Position numbers and translations under genes: made by a program
Part shown: one piece after another, positions 8,190 to 16,549 of the stretch
Layout: every line of letters starts with the position of its first letter
Numbering within the stretch: the first letter of the stretch is position 1
Notes under the pieces: model-generated
Databases searched by the model: none
Told to the model about the DNA's origin: nothing
What the model saw: the letters and a program-made list of their open reading frames with translations, nothing else
From: Candidatus Altarchaeota archaeon
GTDB lineage: Archaea; Altiarchaeota; Altiarchaeia; IMC4; QMZM01
Reading direction: 5' to 3'
Length of the DNA: 41,846 bases
Assembly (NCBI GenBank): GCA_016931955.1
Contig: JAFGDV010000016.1
Span: 1-41,846, forward strand

Positions 8190-8351
8190 TAAAAAGAAGG
8201 GTGTATCAGCAAGACGCTTAGCGTCTTGTCTGAGTCGAAACTAAAAGTTTCGCTCATCATCCCAGAGAAAAACGTTGAATTTGCCTTAGGCAAATTCTTT
8301 TTGATCAACCTTTTATAAAAAGGTTGTGAAGCAACCTTTTACGAAAAGGTT
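8176..8351. repeat. Hairpin array B (six short inverted repeats)
   Basis: Hairpins at 8176-8200, 8210-8228, 8236-8252, 8277-8297, 8306-8326 and 8333-8351, mostly with stems of 7-9 bp and triloops (TTA, AAA, TTA, ATA, ACG). Conserved linkers are TCAG (8206-8209), TCTGAGT (8229-8235), CTCAT (8253-8257) and GTGAAGC. Two stems match array A with compensating changes, and the pair 8206-8257 matches array C in reverse complement. The last hairpin ends 10 bp before the purC ATG, so it would be in the purC leader if transcription starts upstream. Confidence 0.8.
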
Positions 8352-8361
8352 GGGGTTGAAA

Positions 8362-9198
8362 ATGGCTGGAGAAAAACTAGTGTATCGAGGAAAATCAAAG
8401 GATGTTTATGAGATAAGTAGGGGAGAACACGCTGGAAGATACCGCTTTGTTTTCACAGACAGGGCGACTGGTTATATTGAAGATGGAAAGCCTGTCTTCG
8501 ATCCAGGATACGACGTCGTCGTCGGTGAGATTCCAGGAAAAGGAGCCATAGCATGCGGGTTTGCGACATACTTCTTCAAGCTCTTACAGGATTATGATAT
8601 CCCATCACACTATATCGAAACCGTAGGCGACAACGAGATGATCGTCAAACCCGCGACGCCGATAAGCATGCCAGCTGAGGCGCCGGAATTCGAAGGAGCA
8701 GCTCCCATGCAGAACATCGAGTGGACTTGGAGGAACAACACACAAGGAAGCTTCTGGCGCAGGTATCCATTCGTGAAACCCGGCAAGAATCTCAATCAAG
8801 TGGTTGAAGCATGGACTAAGGGAGCATCAGACACTCTCATAACATTCGAGGCACTGGAGGCTTCAGGAGCGATGACCAAGGGGGAGATAACATACTCTGA
8901 AAAACTCGTCAAGGATATCGCCGAAATCGTAAGCAAGGAATTCACGTCGAAGGGACTGCACGTAGTGGATGGAAAATTCGAGCTCGGAAGGCTGAAGGGA
9001 GGTAGCGGAGAAATCGTATTGATAGATGAAATATCCCCAGACGTGCTGAGGGTGTGTAAGGGGTATGTGTCAGGAGAAAACGGCGACTGCAAGTCTTACA
9101 GGAAATGCATAAACACAAGCCTAATCGACGGTAAAAGAACAATAAAAGCCAGAAACCTGCTGACCGCCAGCGACCTGCAGGAGATATTCCTAAGATAA
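8362..9198 (+). CDS. purC: Phosphoribosylaminoimidazole-succinocarboxamide synthase (SAICAR synthetase)
   Basis: Joins aspartate to CAIR, an ATP-dependent step of purine synthesis. The N-terminal LVYRGKSKDVYE corresponds to the nucleotide-binding YxGKxKxVY of PurC; EWTWRNNTQGSFWRR corresponds to the VxRNxxxGS segment; GEIVLIDEISPDVLRV corresponds to the (D/G)EhSPD motif. About 278 residues, slightly longer than bacterial PurC (about 240), with an insertion near residue 100-120. The frame is open from 8326, but that part only translates repeat hairpins; ATG 8362, preceded by GGGGTTGAAA, is the sensible start. The sequence is divergent, so a paralogous activity is a minor alternative. Confidence 0.85.
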   Translation: MAGEKLVYRGKSKDVYEISRGEHAGRYRFVFTDRATGYIEDGKPVFDPGYDVVVGEIPGKGAIACGFATYFFKLLQDYDIPSHYIETVGDNEMIVKPATPISMPAEAPEFEGAAPMQNIEWTWRNNTQGSFWRRYPFVKPGKNLNQVVEAWTKGASDTLITFEALEASGAMTKGEITYSEKLVKDIAEIVSKEFTSKGLHVVDGKFELGRLKGGSGEIVLIDEISPDVLRVCKGYVSGENGDCKSYRKCINTSLIDGKRTIKARNLLTASDLQEIFLR

Positions 9199-9199
9199 T

Positions 9200-9772
9200 C
9201 TATTTCTCTTTTATCTTACATTCCTCCAGTTCTTCCGGCGATATCTTCATTTTATCCCTGAGTTCCTCGAATTTGCTGTCGTCGTAGGTGCAGCAATCAT
9301 ATCTTGAGATGAACTCCAACCACCACTGAGGAATCTCTTTCCTTATGCTTTCATAGATCCTAAACGCTTTTTCCTTGAAATCCTCAGAAAGCCTATGAGC
9401 CATCGGGCAGTTCTTGTAGTCGACGAAAATCCTGACCTCATCACCTGAAAGCCCGACGAGAACGGGATAAAGCATACCACTTATCGGCTTGCAATTGAAT
9501 TTCTCCAACTCGCACCTGTTCTCCTTGTCTAGGAAAGGACAATCCCCTGCAAGCTTTATCATGTAAACCTCCTCCCCCCGAAATTCGACTATGTTACAGA
9601 CCCTGTCTATGAATTCCTGAGGAGTTAAGTCAAGTTTTTTTGCTATGAACTCCACCTCGCCGGGGAGAAACAAGGCTATCTGATCTCTCTCGCATTTACC
9701 ACCGCATTCACGGCATAAATCAACAATCAAGCCGTCGAATTCCTGATGAATCCGCTCAAAATCAATCGCCAT
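9200..9772 (-). CDS. YkgJ-family cysteine-cluster protein
   Basis: Member of the broad family of putative zinc- or iron-chelating proteins (YkgJ/FliB-like). Cysteines are clustered as in the family: CRECGGKCERD near residue 20, then GDCPFLDKENRCELEKFNCKPISG around residues 85-100, where short spacings followed by a K-P-x-x-G stretch are characteristic, and a late DCCTYDD. Length 190 residues. The biochemical role of the family is not settled; a metal cluster is inferred. It is convergent with purC, with 1 bp between the stop codons, and separated from the next gene by a short promoter gap. Confidence 0.8.
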   Translation of the reverse strand: MAIDFERIHQEFDGLIVDLCRECGGKCERDQIALFLPGEVEFIAKKLDLTPQEFIDRVCNIVEFRGEEVYMIKLAGDCPFLDKENRCELEKFNCKPISGMLYPVLVGLSGDEVRIFVDYKNCPMAHRLSEDFKEKAFRIYESIRKEIPQWWLEFISRYDCCTYDDSKFEELRDKMKISPEELEECKIKEK

Positions 9773-9834
9773 ATAACATAATAGGCTGCAAAAGATAAAG
9801 GAGGGTATATTAAGCCATGAGGGGAGTTATTAAT

Positions 9835-10083
9835 ATGGGCTTCTTGGATAGGTTGTTTGGGTTTACAAGATCTTTGTCGAGGGGCAGATACGCATCCTTC
9901 GAAGGACTTCTATCAGGCAAAATAAGGCCGGCATCAGAGTTGGAGGTCAGAGACCAGCTGCTGAGGCTGGCGGAAAAAGATGAAAAACTCAGGAAAGCGT
10001 TGACTGCTTACGTAGAATCCGGCGAATACAAGAAGAGCCCCTTCATAAAAAAAGAGGGGGGAAGCAGCGTCATAAAGAGGTAA
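9835..10083 (+). CDS. Small uncharacterised protein upstream of primase
   Basis: I do not recognise this family. It is an 82-residue basic protein: an N-terminal amphipathic stretch (MGFLDRLFGFTRSLSRG), a central helical part rich in L, E and K (VRDQLLRLAEKDEKLRKAL), and a lysine-rich tail. No membrane segment or cysteines. The frame begins at ATG 9817, but GAGGGGAG just upstream of ATG 9835 is a good ribosome site, so 9835 is preferred. The stop is 1 bp before the primase-like gene's ATG, so the two are almost certainly translated from one message, suggesting a partner or accessory role. Confidence 0.65.
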   Translation: MGFLDRLFGFTRSLSRGRYASFEGLLSGKIRPASELEVRDQLLRLAEKDEKLRKALTAYVESGEYKKSPFIKKEGGSSVIKR

Positions 10084-10084
10084 C

Positions 10085-11281
10085 ATGAAGGACTTAATCC
10101 CAGACCTGAAGTTCCGGCACATAAGGTTCGTCAACCAGGATGGGAGGTTCATCAAAGCCAGGAGAAAGTTCAGATACTATCATGAACTCCTGGAGTTCCT
10201 GAAGAAAAAAAAGGCTGCTGATTCCTATTACTCAACTGCTAAGTGGCTTAATCCTGAGAGGATAACGCAGGAAAAAAAGGAGGGCGACTATGATACCGTT
10301 TTCCTGGGCTGCGACCTGTTCTTCGACGTCGACTCAAATGAGAAAAACATATTCAAGGTCGTGGAGGAAACACGAGAAGGGGTTAAAAGGGTTCTGGATT
10401 TCATCCGCTGGAAGGGGTGGGAGATAAGATACATTGCATTCTCTGGGGCAAAGGGATTCCATGTATCCGTAAAGGATCCACTGGCTTATTCCTCACCTGA
10501 GCCGAAGAAGAGGGAAACTGAAGCCAAAGAATTCAGGGCAAAAATCGCCAGAGAGGTTACTAAGAAAGGCCTTAACGTGGACTTGGGTGTTCTAAAAGAT
10601 GTAAGAAGGATCGTCAGAATCCCGTTCACCTACAACTCCAGGAGCGGCTACATGTGTTACCCGATCCAAGAAAAAGACCTCGACCTGGAACCGAAAGAAT
10701 TTTTAGGTAGAATACCTAAGATAGGTTATGGAGGGACGAGCCCGTTAAAGCGGGCGATGAAGGCGCTTCGCCTGATCAGAAAATCCCTGGCTTGTGGGTT
10801 CCCCTCCACCCCACAGGCTGAGTACTACATCGGCTTCTCTGTTTCCTCTACAATCGCGGGAACAAAAAGACACACTCTGATGCTGGAATTCGACAACAAG
10901 ATAGACATTACAGGTATCATAGATTACCTGGGGGATAGAGAGATTATCCCGTTATACACCTACAGAGACTATATCTCAACCCTCGTTTTTTCGCCGACGG
11001 CCTTAGACAGGGGGATGATATTGAAGACCATGAAGAGATTCAATGCGAGAAACTATAACGCCTTCAAGAAATACTCGCACAGTCTGATGAGGGTGGGGAG
11101 ATTCTATACGCCATCTTTCAGGGAGGTTGCCTGGGAGGTTGAGTGCAGAGAAATCATTGGAAAAACATCTGACAGATATCCCTGCTCAAGGGCGCACTGC
11201 CTCCTGCTGGATAGAGATGATAGAACCAACGTCTGCGGCAGCGAAGAAGTCATAGTCAGGCTTGCCAAGATAACACCTTAG
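10085..11281 (+). CDS. Archaeo-eukaryotic primase (PriS-like), atypical
   Basis: The catalytic core matches the small subunit of archaeal/eukaryotic primase: LFFDVDS (metal-binding Asp81 and Asp83), AFSGAKGFHVSV (residues about 118-129, the SGxxGxH motif), and NVDLGVLKDVRRIVRIP (third acidic residue Asp166, then the R-x-x-R-h-P segment). So an RNA- or DNA-primer-making enzyme is well supported. The N-terminus (YYSTAKWLNPERI) lacks the YxxLYP and REF motifs I expect in ordinary PriS, and the C-terminal half is unfamiliar, with a cysteine group (YPCSRAHCLLL, NVCG) that might bind metal. It may be a divergent PriS of this lineage or a separate primase; PriL is not nearby. Confidence 0.75.
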   Translation: MKDLIPDLKFRHIRFVNQDGRFIKARRKFRYYHELLEFLKKKKAADSYYSTAKWLNPERITQEKKEGDYDTVFLGCDLFFDVDSNEKNIFKVVEETREGVKRVLDFIRWKGWEIRYIAFSGAKGFHVSVKDPLAYSSPEPKKRETEAKEFRAKIAREVTKKGLNVDLGVLKDVRRIVRIPFTYNSRSGYMCYPIQEKDLDLEPKEFLGRIPKIGYGGTSPLKRAMKALRLIRKSLACGFPSTPQAEYYIGFSVSSTIAGTKRHTLMLEFDNKIDITGIIDYLGDREIIPLYTYRDYISTLVFSPTALDRGMILKTMKRFNARNYNAFKKYSHSLMRVGRFYTPSFREVAWEVECREIIGKTSDRYPCSRAHCLLLDRDDRTNVCGSEEVIVRLAKITP

Positions 11282-11283
11282 AG

Positions 11284-11913
11284 CTATTCGATTGAGTAAT
11301 CGAGTCTCGCAAGCCCCTTAAGTTTTTCTATCATCTCCCCTGAGGAGTCGAATACTGTGATAGTGTCTACTTCATTGTCCCAGAAGGGGTCTTTCCTGTT
11401 CATGTAGATGCCCTCTTCGGTGTTTAAGCCTTCTCCCGTATGAATCGACACAGAGGCTCCGGCTTTCAGATAGAATTCCGGCAACTCGAACGTGCTCTTA
11501 TAGTTCTTGTTCCTGATCCTCCAACCAGTCAGATTCACCGTATAGTCTCCAGTGTTCTTGAGTATAATCCATTCCTCCTCAAGGAAACTCTTCTCTGGTG
11601 TGTATGGGGACTCAAACTGGTAGCCTGCAATCCTCACGTCACTGCTGGTCTTCAGGATGGGAAGGGTTGTTGTGGAGGTTGTTGTCGTCGAAGTCGTCGT
11701 AGATGTTGACGTAGTAGTTGACGTGGTCGACGTCGTGGTTGAGGAGGATGTTGTAACCGCAGGCTGCTGGAGGCAACAAAAGGAATATGCTAAGAAAACG
11801 AGAAAAACCAAGAGAGCGAAAAAAGCCAAGACAAACAAGGGGGATATCTTCTTAGGTTTTTTGGGTTTCTTAGGAGTCTCCTCTTTAGCGGGTTGGGGGG
11901 TTTTTTCTTCCAT
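11284..11913 (-). CDS. Membrane-anchored lamin-tail-domain protein with Thr/Ser linker
   Basis: About 209 residues in four parts: a charged, lysine/proline-rich cytoplasmic N-terminus (KKPKKPKK), one hydrophobic helix (SPLFVLAFFALLVFLVFLAY), a threonine/serine linker of about 40 residues, and a C-terminal domain resembling the lamin tail domain (EEEWIILKNTGDYTVNLTGW, later DTITVFDSSGEMI). Such domains are immunoglobulin-like and often sit at the cell surface of prokaryotes, perhaps for adhesion or nucleic-acid binding; the role here is unknown. The frame extends to 12153 but that part overlaps the opposite hxlB gene; ATG 11913 is the likely start. Confidence 0.8.
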   Translation of the reverse strand: MEEKTPQPAKEETPKKPKKPKKISPLFVLAFFALLVFLVFLAYSFCCLQQPAVTTSSSTTTSTTSTTTSTSTTTSTTTTSTTTLPILKTSSDVRIAGYQFESPYTPEKSFLEEEWIILKNTGDYTVNLTGWRIRNKNYKSTFELPEFYLKAGASVSIHTGEGLNTEEGIYMNRKDPFWDNEVDTITVFDSSGEMIEKLKGLARLDYSIE

Positions 11914-11980
11914 CCTAATACTACAATGGAATTCCAGCAAATAAAACCTTAATTTATTCGCTGAATGGTAATAGATAAAC

Positions 11981-12571
11981 ATGCCAGTGAAGGTCAAGAA
12001 CGCGATGCGCAGCATAGCCAGACACGTCGACAAGATCATAGAGGAACTGGATAACACAGAGATAGAAGAGATGATGAAGCAGATAAAGGGGGCTGATAAG
12101 ATATTCCTCATCGGCGCCGGCCGCTCAGGTCTTGTGGGTAAGACATTCGCCATGCGGCTTGCGCAGCTTGGACTGACGGTTTATGTTATAGGTGAGAGCG
12201 TAACCCCCGCGATGAGCGACAAGGACCTGCTCATAGCGATATCCGGTTCAGGAGAGACCAGTTCGGTTGTCAACGCGGCGAAGACCGCTAAGGGCGTCGG
12301 TTCTAAGATCTTGGCTGTAACCTCCTACCCAAAATCCAGCCTCTGCAAGGTCGCTGATTCCATCGTCGTAGTAAAGGGGAGGACTAAGATCGACATAGAA
12401 AAAGACCACATAAAGAACCTGATAGAGGGAACACACACCTCTCTGACCCCTTTGGGGACATTATTCGAGGACTCTGTGATGATATTCTTTGATGGGGTCA
12501 CGGCTGGATTGATGACGCGTCTTAGGAAGGGAGAAGCCGACTTGAAGAACAGGCACGCGACCCTTGAGTGA
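11981..12571 (+). CDS. hxlB: 6-phospho-3-hexuloisomerase
   Basis: SIS-domain sugar isomerase converting 3-hexulose 6-phosphate to fructose 6-phosphate. In archaea lacking the oxidative pentose phosphate route it works with hexulose-phosphate synthase, in reverse, to supply ribulose 5-phosphate. The fold signature is KIFLIGAGRSGLVGKTFAMRL, then AISGSGETSSVVNAA (phosphosugar-binding serines), and the C-terminal KNRHATLE typical of the MJ1247-type enzyme. Full length at 196 residues. The partner synthase is not in this window, so the two are unlinked here. Convergent with the phosphoesterase gene with no gap. Confidence 0.92.
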   Translation: MPVKVKNAMRSIARHVDKIIEELDNTEIEEMMKQIKGADKIFLIGAGRSGLVGKTFAMRLAQLGLTVYVIGESVTPAMSDKDLLIAISGSGETSSVVNAAKTAKGVGSKILAVTSYPKSSLCKVADSIVVVKGRTKIDIEKDHIKNLIEGTHTSLTPLGTLFEDSVMIFFDGVTAGLMTRLRKGEADLKNRHATLE

Positions 12572-13309
12572 TTAATGCATCCTGAACCTTAGTATCTCTT
12601 TTTTTGACTCATCTGAGACATTCACTTCAGTCACGACAAGCTCCCCACCCTCAAGATCCAGGACATTAAAACATGGATAAGACCTTCCCTTTAACCTGCG
12701 GGTAGTGGCCGTTCCTGCGGTGATGAAGTACGTGTCCTCCATGCACCAGATCCAGGGCCTGTGTTTATGGCCTGATAGAACAAGGTTTACGCCAACGTCG
12801 TGGCAGACCTTTAAGACGTCGCCCGCATCCAATGGAATGTGCCTCTCTCTCCCAGTCCCTGGGATCGGGATCAGGTGATGGTGCAGCGTCAGAATCCTCA
12901 GCTTGTCCAAATCGGACAGGGTTTCTTCTATGAGAGAGTAGTTCTCTCTGCCAACATGTCCGTCGCTTATATCTGGTTCGCTTGAATCTATGCCAAGAAT
13001 CTGGACCACTCCGTTCTCGTACACTGGAAACCTTTTCTCAAAGACTTCCTCGAAGAGCCTGTAGCCTTCATTCCTGGCGTCATGGTTTCCAGGGATGATG
13101 ATCTTCTTCCTGACTTTTATGGCGTCAAGGTATTCGACTGCCTGATCATACTCATGCATCAGTCCCTCATAGACGAGGTCGCCTGAGACAATCAACACAT
13201 CAGGATCCAGGTTGTTTATCAAGTCAACGACCTTCTGCCCCCACTCTGGGACATAATACTGAGAAGAGACATGGATGTCGGAGATATGCACCATGCGCAT
13301 GTTTTTCAT
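12572..13309 (-). CDS. Calcineurin-like metallophosphoesterase
   Basis: Dinuclear metal phosphohydrolase. All family motifs are present in order: VHISDIHVSS (DxH), VSGDLVYEG (GD), IPGNHDARNE (GNHD), LTLHHHLIP (histidine ligand) and LSGHKHRPW (GHxH). The layout is like class III cyclic-nucleotide phosphodiesterases (CpdA group) but the substrate cannot be told. About 245 residues. The frame begins at GTG 13333, but ATG 13309 is better placed relative to the shared TATA-like element near 13338-13350; ATGs at 13300 and 13294 are also possible. Divergent from the radical SAM gene. Confidence 0.88.
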   Translation of the reverse strand: MKNMRMVHISDIHVSSQYYVPEWGQKVVDLINNLDPDVLIVSGDLVYEGLMHEYDQAVEYLDAIKVRKKIIIPGNHDARNEGYRLFEEVFEKRFPVYENGVVQILGIDSSEPDISDGHVGRENYSLIEETLSDLDKLRILTLHHHLIPIPGTGRERHIPLDAGDVLKVCHDVGVNLVLSGHKHRPWIWCMEDTYFITAGTATTRRLKGRSYPCFNVLDLEGGELVVTEVNVSDESKKEILRFRMH

Positions 13310-13337
13310 TCTATTTTTGGCATAAACAACCACTGCA

Positions 13338-13350
13338 CAGGTTATATATC
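13338..13350. promoter_or_regulatory. TATA-like element between phosphoesterase and radical SAM genes
   Basis: GGTTATATATCGC lies in the gap between the divergent genes and can be read as a TATA box on either strand. On the minus strand it would place transcription start just before ATG 13309. On the plus strand it leaves a leader of about 45 nt before ATG 13421; a second box-like AGATATAAG is at 13358-13367. Confidence 0.4.
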
Positions 13351-13420
13351 GCCTGTTGGAGATATAAGCTTATGGGATATTGACATCCATAAATTAACGC
13401 TCAATCACGTATTATTTATC

Positions 13421-14605
13421 ATGACGAAACCGAACATCAGGGATACTGGGTATTATTCATACAGGCTGGGTTCTCTGCCGAAGGGCTGCAAGCTCTGCGT
13501 AAGAGGAGAGAAACTGGTACTATTCATCACAGGATTATGCAACAGAGACTGCTTCTATTGTCCACTGTCGGACGAGAAAAAGAATAGAGACGTGGTCTAC
13601 GCGAACGAATGGAATACCGGTTTCAGTGGAGGAACGCTAACTGAGGAGGAAACCAACACAATCCTGAAAGAAGCCAGGCTCTGCGACGCAAAGGGGGCTG
13701 GAGTAACGGGAGGGGATCCCCTGCTCGTATTAGATAGAACCGTTGAGGTCATACGGAAACTGAAGAAAGAATTTGGGGAAGACTTCCACGTGCACCTTTA
13801 CACGACGCCTGAGAATGTGACAGAGGAGAGGCTTGAAAAGCTGTTTAAAGCAGGACTCGACGAGATCAGATTCCACCCATTAGTGTGGGATGACAGGTGT
13901 TGGGATAGAATAGACCTGGCGAAGAAGTTCAACTGGAGTGTTGGAGTGGAGATCCCCGCCATCCTAGGGTATGAAGAACAGACGAAGAAGCTCATAGACT
14001 TCCTTGAGGGGAGAATAGGTTTCCTTAACATCAACGAACTCGAGCTTGCTGACACGAAAGCCAACAAGCTGCTGGAGATGGGCTACAAGGCGAAGAATGA
14101 TGAATCCTATGGCGTATCGGGCAGCGAGGAACTTGCCCTCTCGCTCATGGAATACGTAAGGGAAAAAGGCTACTCCTTCCGGGTGCACTACTGCACATGC
14201 AGGCTGAAGGATGCCGTGCAGATGAAACAGCGGATTTTGAGGCGCGCCGGCAACGTCGCCCAAAAATTCGACAAGATAACAGAGGACGGCATGCTTGTAA
14301 GGGGTGCCATATATTTGCCTGAGCTGAAACCTGGATTCGGCTACCGTAAGAAACTGATGGAATTGAGTAGAGATGAAAGGGAAAAAATCCTCTCCGATCT
14401 CATGGAAGCGAAAAACAGGCTTATATGGGATAGAATGTTCAGGGGAGATGAGCTTGTAGTAGATGACTTCAAGCTGCGGCTTCTTGCATCTAGGAGGAGC
14501 GTGAAGAAGCTCAGGAAGAGGCTTAAGAAAATAGGCCTTGCCCCTGCGCTCGTGGAAGAATACCCGACAAGAGACAGCCTTGAAGTGGACGTAGAGTTCC
14601 TATGA
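13421..14605 (+). CDS. Radical SAM protein, COG2108-like
   Basis: Radical S-adenosylmethionine protein of about 394 residues. ITGLCNRDCFYCPLSDEKK contains the CxxxCxxC that binds the 4Fe-4S cluster, and GAGVTGGDPLLVLDRT is the GGDP-type SAM-binding motif. The preceding KGCKLCVRGEKLVLF and following VVYANEW match the archaeal group related to pyruvate-formate-lyase activating enzymes (COG2108) as I remember it; the reaction is unknown. HYCTCRLKDAVQ near residue 268 adds further cysteines. The frame is open from 13271 over the divergent gene's promoter, but ATG 13421 fits family starts. Confidence 0.85.
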   Translation: MTKPNIRDTGYYSYRLGSLPKGCKLCVRGEKLVLFITGLCNRDCFYCPLSDEKKNRDVVYANEWNTGFSGGTLTEEETNTILKEARLCDAKGAGVTGGDPLLVLDRTVEVIRKLKKEFGEDFHVHLYTTPENVTEERLEKLFKAGLDEIRFHPLVWDDRCWDRIDLAKKFNWSVGVEIPAILGYEEQTKKLIDFLEGRIGFLNINELELADTKANKLLEMGYKAKNDESYGVSGSEELALSLMEYVREKGYSFRVHYCTCRLKDAVQMKQRILRRAGNVAQKFDKITEDGMLVRGAIYLPELKPGFGYRKKLMELSRDEREKILSDLMEAKNRLIWDRMFRGDELVVDDFKLRLLASRRSVKKLRKRLKKIGLAPALVEEYPTRDSLEVDVEFL

Positions 14606-14646
14606 ATCAAGTGTATGCAGGGTTAGGGGGAATAAAGGATTAAATC

Positions 14647-16548
14647 TTATTCGACGCCCTTCCTAAAGTGGCCTAAGGTGTACTCTTTCCGTGGGCGCCT
14701 AAACTCCTCGCCAGAAAGAATCCTTTGATAGGCTAAAACAGTCTCACCAACCCTTTCCTCAAGGTCCAAAAGATACTGGACTATGCCAGAATCCGCCAGC
14801 TTGAGGACTCCGCCGTACAGTTCCAGCGGAACGCTGTTCACTACCTGCTTATAGTCAGCCTCAGCCCTCACAGGGAAAACGTAGCCCAACTCATCCTGCA
14901 GACTCTCTTCCCTGAGCTGATACTTCGACGTCATCAGAGGAACTCTTCCGTGAACATAGACCCCGAATCTTTTATCCTTGAACTCCTTAAGCTCGCGCAA
15001 GGAAAGCTCCGGCGAAATAACAGGTATCACTCCACGATCATTCCAGAACCTGACATCGATTTCATTGAAGACATTCCCTGACACATTGAGATAGACCTCA
15101 TACCCCTTTAGAGAAGAGGCCACCCCGAGGTCGCCTGAGAGGACCGACAAAGGATTGATCTTTCTGACTGTTTCGATCGCCGCCGAGGCGTTCCACTCAC
15201 TCAGGCAGCGCGGAACATAAGGGCTTATCCTCTTATCCTCTGTAGGATAGTCTTTCGCTAAGACGTTGTAGTACACCCGCAAAGCCCCAGCATACAATGC
15301 AAGGAAGGCGTCGCTAAGTGAGTAGACCTTGACAAGAAGCCGAGGCTCGACAAGACGCGCATCCTCAGCTTTAGGAAGACGCACATCTGTGGATTTATGC
15401 CGTGAAACAACGAGTCTCTCCTTTTTGGGAAACCAATAAGGCTTCCTCCGCGAAGCCGCCGAGGTTATGAAGACCTCATCGCAGGGTTTAGCGTTTATAT
15501 GCAGTTTAACCCTTCGGCCGGCCTCGGCTTGATGAACATCTCTGCCATTACATTCTATCCTCCTTATAACATCTCCGCAGATCTTCTTTCCAGAAACTAT
15601 TCCGACGCCGTCCCCCACCTGCAGGGATTCACTTAGGGTGATTATGCCACCATCCCCTAGTTTACCCAAAAAGACGCCCCTCTTTCCAGACGCCTCAGGG
15701 GATACAACATCAGACTGCCTGAACATCATCCCCAATGTGTAGCCCCGGCTGAAGGATAACCGCGTATCAAATAAGGCTTCGGGGTCGACTTCTCCTGTGT
15801 CGATGGCCTTCCTGTACAAGTAAGTTGCTGCGGCAACATAATCCGGGCTTCTAAGGCGACCCTCTATTTTAAAAGCTGAAATTCCGGCTTCAATTAGGGG
15901 AGTAATCTTCTCTACGAGGCACAGGTCTTTGGTGGATAGCACGAACCCAGAATTATATTTTTTCCTGCACGGCTGGGCGCATAATCCCCGGTTACCGCTT
16001 CTGCCTCCAAGAAAGGAGGACATAAGACACTGCCCACTAATGGAGAAACAGAGGGCGCCCTGCACGAAGACTTCGACAGGGATGCCCGTCTTCTGCCGGA
16101 ATTCCTTGACCTGGCTTACTGTGAACTCCCTCGGCAGGATGACACGATCTACGCCGCCCAAGATGTTCCCATAGAGGGAGTTGAAGATGCTTGCCTGCGT
16201 CGAGGCGTGGACCTCGATCCCTGGGAAGTTTTCCTTTATTATGGATATGAACGCTAAATCCTGCACGATGATGACGTCGACGCCTGCATCATAAGCACGA
16301 CCTATGAGTTTAAAGTAGGCGGACAGCTCATCATTCTTGACGAGCGTGTTCGCAGCGAGATGGACTCTGACGCCGCGGTCGTGGCAGAATGAAGTTACCT
16401 TAGGTAGGTCTTCTTCGGTGAAGTTCTCAGCCCTGCGGCGGGCATTGAATCTGCCTACGCCAAGGTAGACTGCGTCGGCGCCGTTTTCGACCGCCGCCTT
16501 AAGAGAATCCCAATCGCCTGCTGGGGAGAGAAGCTCGACTGAAGACAT
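14647..16548 (-). CDS. U32 family protein, probable RNA hydroxylation factor (RlhA/TrhP-like)
   Basis: Annotated historically as peptidase U32; characterised members (E. coli TrhP, RlhA) are needed for hydroxylating tRNA uridine-34 or 23S rRNA cytidine. The N-terminal TIM-barrel part begins VELLSPAGDWDSLKAAVENGADAVYLG (split here across the family signature), and the iron-sulfur cysteines appear in GALCFSISGQCLMSS and GLCAQPCRKKY. A further C-terminal region of about 300 residues makes 633 in total, near the length of RlhA and longer than TrhP. The ATG is 1 bp after the stop of the EF-Tu-like gene, so the pair forms an operon. Confidence 0.86.
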   Translation of the reverse strand: MSSVELLSPAGDWDSLKAAVENGADAVYLGVGRFNARRRAENFTEEDLPKVTSFCHDRGVRVHLAANTLVKNDELSAYFKLIGRAYDAGVDVIIVQDLAFISIIKENFPGIEVHASTQASIFNSLYGNILGGVDRVILPREFTVSQVKEFRQKTGIPVEVFVQGALCFSISGQCLMSSFLGGRSGNRGLCAQPCRKKYNSGFVLSTKDLCLVEKITPLIEAGISAFKIEGRLRSPDYVAAATYLYRKAIDTGEVDPEALFDTRLSFSRGYTLGMMFRQSDVVSPEASGKRGVFLGKLGDGGIITLSESLQVGDGVGIVSGKKICGDVIRRIECNGRDVHQAEAGRRVKLHINAKPCDEVFITSAASRRKPYWFPKKERLVVSRHKSTDVRLPKAEDARLVEPRLLVKVYSLSDAFLALYAGALRVYYNVLAKDYPTEDKRISPYVPRCLSEWNASAAIETVRKINPLSVLSGDLGVASSLKGYEVYLNVSGNVFNEIDVRFWNDRGVIPVISPELSLRELKEFKDKRFGVYVHGRVPLMTSKYQLREESLQDELGYVFPVRAEADYKQVVNSVPLELYGGVLKLADSGIVQYLLDLEERVGETVLAYQRILSGEEFRRPRKEYTLGHFRKGVE

Positions 16549-16549
16549 C

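Noticed and set aside
8326..8361. Longer purC starting at GTG 8326
   Set aside because: The added residues translate a hairpin repeat, and family members start close to the equivalent of ATG 8362.
11914..12153. N-terminal extension of the lamin-tail protein
   Set aside because: The extra 80 residues are the shadow of hxlB on the opposite strand; a start at ATG 11913 gives a normal membrane-anchored protein.
13271..13420. N-terminal extension of the radical SAM protein
   Set aside because: It covers the divergent promoter and part of the phosphoesterase gene; the family starts near ATG 13421.
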